Source of the DNA: Desemzia sp. RIT 804
GTDB lineage: Bacteria; Bacillota; Bacilli; Lactobacillales; Carnobacteriaceae
Reading direction: 5' to 3'
Length of the DNA stretch: 64,000 bases
Assembly: GCF_016892605.1 (NCBI RefSeq)
Contig: NZ_JAFEMV010000001.1
Coordinates: 682,001-746,000 of the forward strand
The notes beneath the pieces are model-generated. The model was not told the DNA's origin, searched no databases, and worked only from the letters and a program-made list of their open reading frames with translations. Positions within the stretch are counted from its first letter, which is position 1. Each line of letters begins with the position of its first letter. The translations under genes and the position numbers were made by a program. Positions 59,763 to 64,000 of the stretch are shown one piece after another.

Positions 59763-60212
59763 TTACTTATTTTTTGTGCTTTGTTCCGCTGCTGTTAATC
59801 CCACTTTTTTTACTAGTGGAATCAAAGTCTCTACTTCTTCACTTGACAGCACAGAAAACAAATCAGTGATCATTTCTTCATGAAGAGGAAATGCTTCTTC
59901 CATAAAGGCTTTCCCTTTATCTGTAATGTGTGCAAAAATAACTCTACGATCTGTAGCACATGGCTTCCGCTCAATATGTCCCTTTTGTTCTAATTTATCA
60001 ATGACATATGTCATACTACTGCTGGAAAGCAATATTTTTTTCCCAATGTGCTGAATTTTTTGTTCTCCCTTAGAATAAAGCAACTCTAAGACAGCGAATT
60101 CCGTGGGGTTCAAGCCATACTTTACCATGTCTTGTTTCATCACATCTTGCAAACTCTGAGCCGCCCGCAACATAACTGTTAGCGCTTTTAATGATTGTTC
60201 TTTTTTTTCCAT
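59763..60212 (-). CDS. mhqR: MarR-family regulator, MhqR-like
   Basis: 149 residues, winged helix: NPTEFAVLELLYSKGEQKIQ, recognition helix SSSSMTYVIDKLEQKGHIER and wing PCATDRRVIFAHIT. The start at 60212 has AGGAG 8 nt upstream. It leads the dioxygenase-hydrolase operon and has an MhqR-type operator immediately behind its own -10, so it is most likely an autorepressor responding to quinone-like electrophiles. Bacillus MhqR has the same family and target genes. Confidence 0.85.
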   Translation of the reverse strand: MEKKEQSLKALTVMLRAAQSLQDVMKQDMVKYGLNPTEFAVLELLYSKGEQKIQHIGKKILLSSSSMTYVIDKLEQKGHIERKPCATDRRVIFAHITDKGKAFMEEAFPLHEEMITDLFSVLSSEEVETLIPLVKKVGLTAAEQSTKNK

Positions 60213-60264
60213 TAGAAAAACTCCTTTCAAATACAGTTCATTTATAAAATATATCAAAACAATT

Positions 60265-60311
60265 TATCTTCAATTCGAGATAAATATACCATAGATTTTT
60301 TTACTCGTCAA
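60265..60311 (-). promoter_or_regulatory. mhq operon promoter with MhqR-type operator
   Basis: Minus strand: TTGACG (60306-60311), 17-bp spacer, TATATT (60283-60288), then immediately the imperfect palindrome TATCTTCAATTCGAGATA (60265-60282, plus strand). It agrees with the Bacillus MhqR box TATCTCGAATTCGAGATA, as I remember it, at 16 of 18 positions. Confidence 0.82.
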
Positions 60312-60407
60312 TTAAAGAGTTACGGATCTTTTAGATGGGAACAAACGCACATTTTTTGAGCTTTTATAGATATAAACAATCAAAAAAACATGCTAAGATT
60401 AGTAGGT

Positions 60408-60573
60408 AGGCTGAGACAATAGTCTTTATCTCTGTGACATACGAAGTAGGTGCTTTTAAACGTGTTTCAAAATCCTGACCACGCCCATAAGCCAGCCTCC
60501 CCTTATGAGAAAAAGCTTCTCATAAGGGGAGGCTGGCTTATATTCAATGATCAAAACGTCTTTTGTCCCGCTC
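60408..60573. repeat. Dispersed hairpin repeat, copy 4
   Basis: 166 bp. Left end AGGCTGAGACAATAG, right end TTTTGTCCCGCTC. Main hairpin 25-bp perfect arms (60487-60511 with 60517-60541). The left part is the most diverged of the four (GACATACGAAGTAGGTGC). The right end is 25 bp from the stop of the FMN reductase gene. Confidence 0.85.
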
Positions 60574-60597
60574 GCTTTTCTTTCTATCTTGAATTAA

Positions 60598-61164
60598 TTA
60601 ATCTTCTGGACGCAATGTTTTTAACGCAGCTGACCAAGTATTTATCTGATCTAACATCGTGTTGACGGTATCAATATGCAAATCATCTGGTTTGAACACA
60701 GACATATTTTCAAAATCCGTAAATAATGATAGTGCTGGATGAGTACGAACAGATGCTACTTGCAATTCAGCTAATACTATACGTAAGGCCTCTGCTGCAC
60801 GTACTCCGCCTGAAGAACCGTAGCTTACGATACCGGCCGCTTTGTTATTATATTCAACATACAAATAGTCAATCGCATTTTTTAAAGCTGATGTAATTCC
60901 ATGGTTGTACTCTGGAGTGATGAAAACAAATCCATCCAAACTAGCAATTTTTTCGGACCATGGTTTTGCCTCTGGAGTCTGGTAATCTGAACTGTATGCT
61001 GCTGATATAGGTTCATCAAACAACGGAAGATTGAAATCTTTTATGTCTACGATCTCGTATTCTGCATCTCCACGTTTGTCTCCGATATTTTTGACCCATT
61101 CTGCTACTTGCGGACTAACTCGATTTTGTCGTGTGCTTCCTGTAATAATACCAATTTTGTTCAC
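60598..61164 (-). CDS. NADPH-dependent FMN reductase family protein
   Basis: 188 residues, flavodoxin-like fold. The FMN phosphate loop GSTRQNRVSP is at 9-18, TPEYNHGITSALKNAIDYL near 85 and YGSSGGVRAAEAL near 115, as in the azoreductase/quinone-reductase (YieF/AzoR-like) subgroup. Probably reduces quinones or azo compounds. The start is GTG with AAGGAGG upstream. Separated from the mhq operon by repeat copy 4, but fits the same stress theme. Confidence 0.88.
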   Translation of the reverse strand: MNKIGIITGSTRQNRVSPQVAEWVKNIGDKRGDAEYEIVDIKDFNLPLFDEPISAAYSSDYQTPEAKPWSEKIASLDGFVFITPEYNHGITSALKNAIDYLYVEYNNKAAGIVSYGSSGGVRAAEALRIVLAELQVASVRTHPALSLFTDFENMSVFKPDDLHIDTVNTMLDQINTWSAALKTLRPED

Positions 61165-61229
61165 TATCCATTCCTCCTTGGTTCTGCTTGTTTATTTGTT
61201 GTAAATTGAAACAACTAACTGCCATTCCC

Positions 61230-61242
61230 TTACATAAAGTAA
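61230..61242 (-). promoter_or_regulatory. Candidate operator upstream of the FMN reductase
   Basis: TTAC-N5-GTAA palindrome (TTACATAAAGTAA on plus), followed by a second related half (GTAACG). Similar spaced TAC/GTA palindromes are used by HxlR-type redox regulators such as YodB and HypR. No such regulator gene is in the window; low confidence. Confidence 0.35.
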
Positions 61243-61326
61243 CTGTAACGCACCCCTTTCAAAAATACAATTGAAAGCTCTTTCGGAATAGAGTAGACAA
61301 ACAACCATTTTTATACATCAGAAGAG

Positions 61327-61670
61327 TTAGTGATTCCAATAGGCTTTTCTGGCTTGGTAGTGAACCACATCTCGTTTAAAAGCAGGATACACCCTTAGAA
61401 AACTTTTGATCACAGATTCAGTCATTTCAATACTTTCCACGACTTTATCTGCAGGAATTGCTAAATAACGGACTTACTTCAAGCTTTTTATGAACCAAAC
61501 ATTTCTTAAATCTGCAAATCAAGCTTATATTCTTTTACTCCGCTATTGCGGTGTTCATTTTCAACAAGTAAATGATAGAAAGGTTTTTTATGTATTTTTT
61601 CATTACTCAAAAAGCTCTACTAATTATAAACACGATTGAAACTAGTTAAAAAACGTTCTGCATTATCCAT
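61327..61670 (-). pseudogene. Decayed gene, several stops and frameshifts
   Basis: Within a 546-bp stretch without an intact gene, the minus strand encodes protein-like fragments in changing frames. ATG at 61670, after AAGGTGGG, starts MDNAERFLTSFNRVYN and hits two stops; the same frame continues with PFYHLLVENEHRN and GVKEYKLDLQI. After further stops another frame gives YLAIPADKVVESIEMTESV and RDVVHYQARKAYWNH to a stop at 61327. The length of 344 nt is not a multiple of three. The start resembles the helical N-terminus of some CBS-domain proteins, a weak recollection. Confidence 0.55.
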
Positions 61671-61710
61671 CTTCTCGCCCACCTTCAACTTTATTACAGA
61701 CCGAGAAAAC

Positions 61711-62307
61711 TTAGAAGATATTTAGCCAGTTGACTATCGTTGACCAACCCAAGCTATACAATGTTATCGGAATCGGTTTTCCTAGTACAATGATCAAGGC
61801 AAATTTTTTCCAAGTCATCTTTGTTAATCCAGCTAAATAACATAAAGTATCATCTGGCGCAATCGGACCAAAAATACCGATAGTAAAAATACGATCAAAG
61901 ACTTTTCCGTCATTCAACCACTTAGAGTATTTTTTAAATATTCGTTCATTGAGCATTTTTTCCACTAAGGGTTGTCCATAACGTTTTGAAATTAGGAAAG
62001 CTCCAAACGATCCTAAACAGATTCCTATATAATTGTAAACGATGCCCCATACAGGACCGAATAAAATCACTCCGGCCACACAAGTTAGTGCTGCCGGAAG
62101 AATAGGCAGCACTACTTGTAGGAACTGAATAAAAATAAATATTAAGATCGCTTGTGTGCCAAAACTTTCTACGTATTGAATCAAGCTCTCTCTAGAGTTG
62201 AATACGTCGTTGCTGTAACCTAAATAAAGAAATAAACCCGTCATCACTAATCCCGCTATCGTCAGTAAATCCAACCAACTTAAGCGGAACTTTTTTACAT
62301 ATTCCAT
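61711..62307 (-). CDS. TVP38/TMEM64 (VTT domain) membrane protein
   Basis: 198 residues, about five membrane helices. The VTT/SNARE-associated core is visible: LPILPAALTCVAGVILFGP, GSFGAFLISKRYGQPLVEKM, and the re-entrant C-terminal part GPIAPDDTLCYLAGLTKM. Related DedA-superfamily proteins are implicated in lipid-carrier or phospholipid flipping; the exact role here is unknown. Monocistronic, preceded by an inverted repeat. Confidence 0.88.
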   Translation of the reverse strand: MEYVKKFRLSWLDLLTIAGLVMTGLFLYLGYSNDVFNSRESLIQYVESFGTQAILIFIFIQFLQVVLPILPAALTCVAGVILFGPVWGIVYNYIGICLGSFGAFLISKRYGQPLVEKMLNERIFKKYSKWLNDGKVFDRIFTIGIFGPIAPDDTLCYLAGLTKMTWKKFALIIVLGKPIPITLYSLGWSTIVNWLNIF

Positions 62308-62334
62308 ATCTAATCCCCAATTTCTATACCCATT

Positions 62335-62371
62335 CTTAATTTACCTTATAATGATTGTACGATAAATTAAG
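62335..62371. promoter_or_regulatory. Inverted repeat between divergent membrane and lipoprotein genes
   Basis: CTTAATTTA / TAAATTAAG, 9-bp perfect arms 19 bp apart, enclosing a TATAAT on the plus strand. It lies 28 bp upstream of the VTT gene. Could be an operator or a cruciform; not assigned. Confidence 0.35.
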
Positions 62372-62413
62372 AGTAGATGCACTCCATCTTCCGACGTATT
62401 TTTATTCTTCGTT

Positions 62414-62460
62414 CAAGAAAAAGTTTTGAGCAGATGAATGTTAACCAATACTTTTTCTTG
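62414..62460 (+). other. Hairpin in the region before the PepSY lipoprotein
   Basis: CAAGAAAAAGT / ACTTTTTCTTG, 11-bp perfect stem, 25-nt loop, about 115 nt upstream of the lipoprotein start. A second small stem GTTC.AGT/ACT.GAAC stands near 62526-62550. They may be leader structures. Confidence 0.35.
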
Positions 62461-62574
62461 TTACAATACAGATGTACGGAAAGATACTCCCTTTTTTTCA
62501 TTTTTTAAAGATATCATAAAAAGGAGTTCTAGTGAGTTAACTAGCTGAACTACCAAAAAGGAAGGAAGATCACA

Positions 62575-63225
62575 TTGACAAATAAAAGAAAACTAGCACT
62601 CTTAACGTTAGTTAGTACTGGAATTTTAGGCGCATGCGGAACAAATTCCTCAAATGATGCAGATTTAGAGGAACAAAGCAGTTCTGCCCAAGAAAGTTCG
62701 ATGGATAGTCACTCGGAAGACATGAGTTCAGAATCATCTGAATCAGGAACTACGGACGAATCTTCTTCCAGTAGTTCAGGGTCTACTCAAGGTATCAATG
62801 AACAAGAATTCGATATCAGTTTAGATGATGCTATCCAAATTTATAACGAAACACATCCAAACTCCTCAATTGAATCAATCGAATTTGATGATGACGATGC
62901 AAAATATGAGTATGACTTTGATGGGTTTGATGACGCTAATGAATATGAACTGAGCATCGACGCTTCTACTGGGGAAGCCGTTGATAGAGAAACAGATAGT
63001 GACAATGACGATAACAACGAAGCTTTAAATTTAGATAACATTGTTTCTCCTCAAGAAGCTATGACAACTGCTTTAGAAGAAGTCGGATCTGGATATGTAG
63101 ACAGTTGGCATTTAGATACTGAGAATGGTCTAACTGTTTATGAAATCAGTATTGAGAATTCTCAAGATGATGATGACGATATTATCATTAATGCACAAAC
63201 CGGAGAATTCATAAACAAAGATTAA
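62575..63225 (+). CDS. Lipoprotein with two PepSY-like domains
   Basis: 216 residues, exported. Basic N-terminus, hydrophobic segment and lipobox LGAC (Cys near 21), then a Ser/Glu-rich linker (24-72). Two PepSY-like units follow: ISLDDAIQIYNETHPN...SIDASTGEAVD and VSPQEAMTTALEEVG...IINAQTGEFIN. Very acidic (runs of DDDD). PepSY proteins often modulate extracellular proteases or bind cations; the role here is unknown. The start is TTG with GGAAG 6 nt before. Single gene, divergent from the VTT gene. Confidence 0.88.
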   Translation: MTNKRKLALLTLVSTGILGACGTNSSNDADLEEQSSSAQESSMDSHSEDMSSESSESGTTDESSSSSSGSTQGINEQEFDISLDDAIQIYNETHPNSSIESIEFDDDDAKYEYDFDGFDDANEYELSIDASTGEAVDRETDSDNDDNNEALNLDNIVSPQEAMTTALEEVGSGYVDSWHLDTENGLTVYEISIENSQDDDDDIIINAQTGEFINKD

Positions 63226-63240
63226 TTGGTTTAAAAATCA

Positions 63241-63268
63241 AAAAAAGCTGGCATATGCCAGCTTTTTT
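63241..63268. terminator. Bidirectional terminator
   Basis: Perfect 28-nt palindrome, A6-GCTGGCA / TGCCAGC-T6, serving the lipoprotein gene (plus) and the phosphatidyltransferase gene (minus), which converge on it. Confidence 0.9.
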
Positions 63269-63280
63269 GCATGTCTTCAA

Positions 63281-63841
63281 TTAGTTACCTGATTGATGCA
63301 TCTGTACAAAAATCTTTGTGTATAAAATAAACGAAAGAAATAAGAAAAAACCGGTGATTGCCATTAATCCATTAGCAACTGCATCACTGATCGTTGGAAA
63401 AGCTACCATGATTGTCATACAAGCATAAAAGACAGCAGTAGATACTTTCCCATACCACAAAGCCCCATCTAATTTTTTGTTTTTCTTTATCAAAACAATA
63501 TTCCATATCAACATGGATAATTCTTTAACTAAAAATAACACCACAATAATCCACATATACTGAAAACGGACCATCAAGCAAAACACAATAGCTGCTTGTG
63601 TTACTTTATCCGCTACCGGATCTAACAACTTCCCAATATCCGTAATTTGATTGAATTTCCGAGCAATAATGCCATCCACTAAATCTGTGATACCAGAAAA
63701 AAGGATGATTATTCCTGCGATTCTATAATCTTGAGCACTTGCAGCATTTAAATAAAACGAAACAAACACAGGTACCAGAATTAAACGAACAATAGAAAGT
63801 ATATTTGGGATAGTGAAAATTTCTTTTCTATTATATGCCAT
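63281..63841 (-). CDS. CDP-alcohol phosphatidyltransferase (PgsA/cardiolipin-synthase-like)
   Basis: 186 residues, membrane enzyme. The CDP-alcohol motif is complete: DGIIARKF, then GKLLDPVADK, i.e. DG-x2-AR-x8-G-x3-D-x3-D. The N-terminus TIPNILSIVRLILVPVF is typical of PgsA-like enzymes. The ATG at 63841 follows GGGAGG by 7 nt. Likely makes phosphatidylglycerophosphate. Because the usual pgsA lies near cinA-recA in related genomes, this could be a second copy, so no symbol is given. Confidence 0.88.
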   Translation of the reverse strand: MAYNRKEIFTIPNILSIVRLILVPVFVSFYLNAASAQDYRIAGIIILFSGITDLVDGIIARKFNQITDIGKLLDPVADKVTQAAIVFCLMVRFQYMWIIVVLFLVKELSMLIWNIVLIKKNKKLDGALWYGKVSTAVFYACMTIMVAFPTISDAVANGLMAITGFFLFLSFILYTKIFVQMHQSGN

Positions 63842-63968
63842 TTTCTCTCCTCCCGTCATATTTTACTATTTTATTCCTAATTTAGGACTCATCTCTTTTT
63901 TATCATACCATTCCATAAAATTTTTTACATCATTTTTTATGTGGAATATCCTCTTACAACCGAAAAAA

Positions 63969-64000
63969 GAGGGACTGGGACAATAGTCTGTATCTCTTTC
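63969..64000. repeat. Dispersed hairpin repeat, copy 5 (cut by window edge)
   Basis: GGGACTGGGACAATAGTCTG followed by TATCTCTTTC matches the left end of the ~170-bp element (copies 1-4), same orientation. The rest lies outside the window. Confidence 0.7.

Noticed and set aside
28075-60573. The hairpin repeats as a CRISPR array or insertion sequence
   Set aside because: Copies are far apart, have no spacers, and contain no transposase or other open frame.

Overview
The window is low-GC DNA with strong AGGAGG-type ribosome binding sites. It carries PolC, FabK/FabT-type fatty acid synthesis, LexA, SbcCD, a fused amino-acid ABC receptor/permease, and no dxr gene beside cdsA. This points to a Gram-positive of the order Lactobacillales. 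Gene order and protein style fit Carnobacteriaceae (Carnobacterium-like) best, but that genus is inference without a database search. It is ordinary chromosome: no rRNA, tRNA, phage, insertion sequence or CRISPR array was seen, and nearly all genes are on the minus strand (transcribed right to left).

Region by region: 1-15.8 kb is the translation and envelope block rpsB-tsf-pyrH-frr // uppS-cdsA-rseP-polC-rimP-nusA-rnpM-ylxQ-infB (infB is cut by the window edge). It is interrupted by a plus-strand 42-residue membrane peptide gene and a tandem hairpin array. 15.8-28 kb holds a SNF2 helicase, sbcDC, a plsC-like acyltransferase, yneF, tkt, ynzC and lexA with its own LexA box. 28-39 kb holds apt, recJ, degV, a DUF1836 gene, lapA, a short-chain dehydrogenase, rnz, obgE and a two-gene amino-acid ABC transporter. 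39.5-47 kb is hemL, hemA, engB, clpX, tig and ysoA. This has the Bacillus tig-clpX-ysxC-hemA...hemL order with hemX, C, D and B missing. 47.3-57.2 kb is the complete fab/acc fatty acid operon under a FabT-type promoter with tandem operator palindromes. 57.6-64 kb is accessory: a DUF2187 gene, an MhqR-like quinone-stress operon with a near-perfect MhqR-type operator, an FMN reductase, a decayed gene, a VTT membrane protein, a PepSY lipoprotein and a CDP-alcohol phosphatidyltransferase.

The most unusual material is non-coding. (1) A dispersed element of about 170 bp occurs four times complete (28.1, 36.8, 39.4, 60.5 kb) and once truncated at the right edge. Each complete copy holds a long hairpin whose arms co-vary between copies. 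Each lies in the same orientation within about 35 bp of the 3' end of a minus-strand gene. (2) A tandem array of three hairpin units (11.70-12.00 kb) shares linker sequence but has completely different, still self-complementary stems. It sits in the divergent region between uppS and the small peptide gene. Other points of note are the hemA/hemL scar, a third FabT-like box far upstream, and a possible attenuator inside the fab operon.
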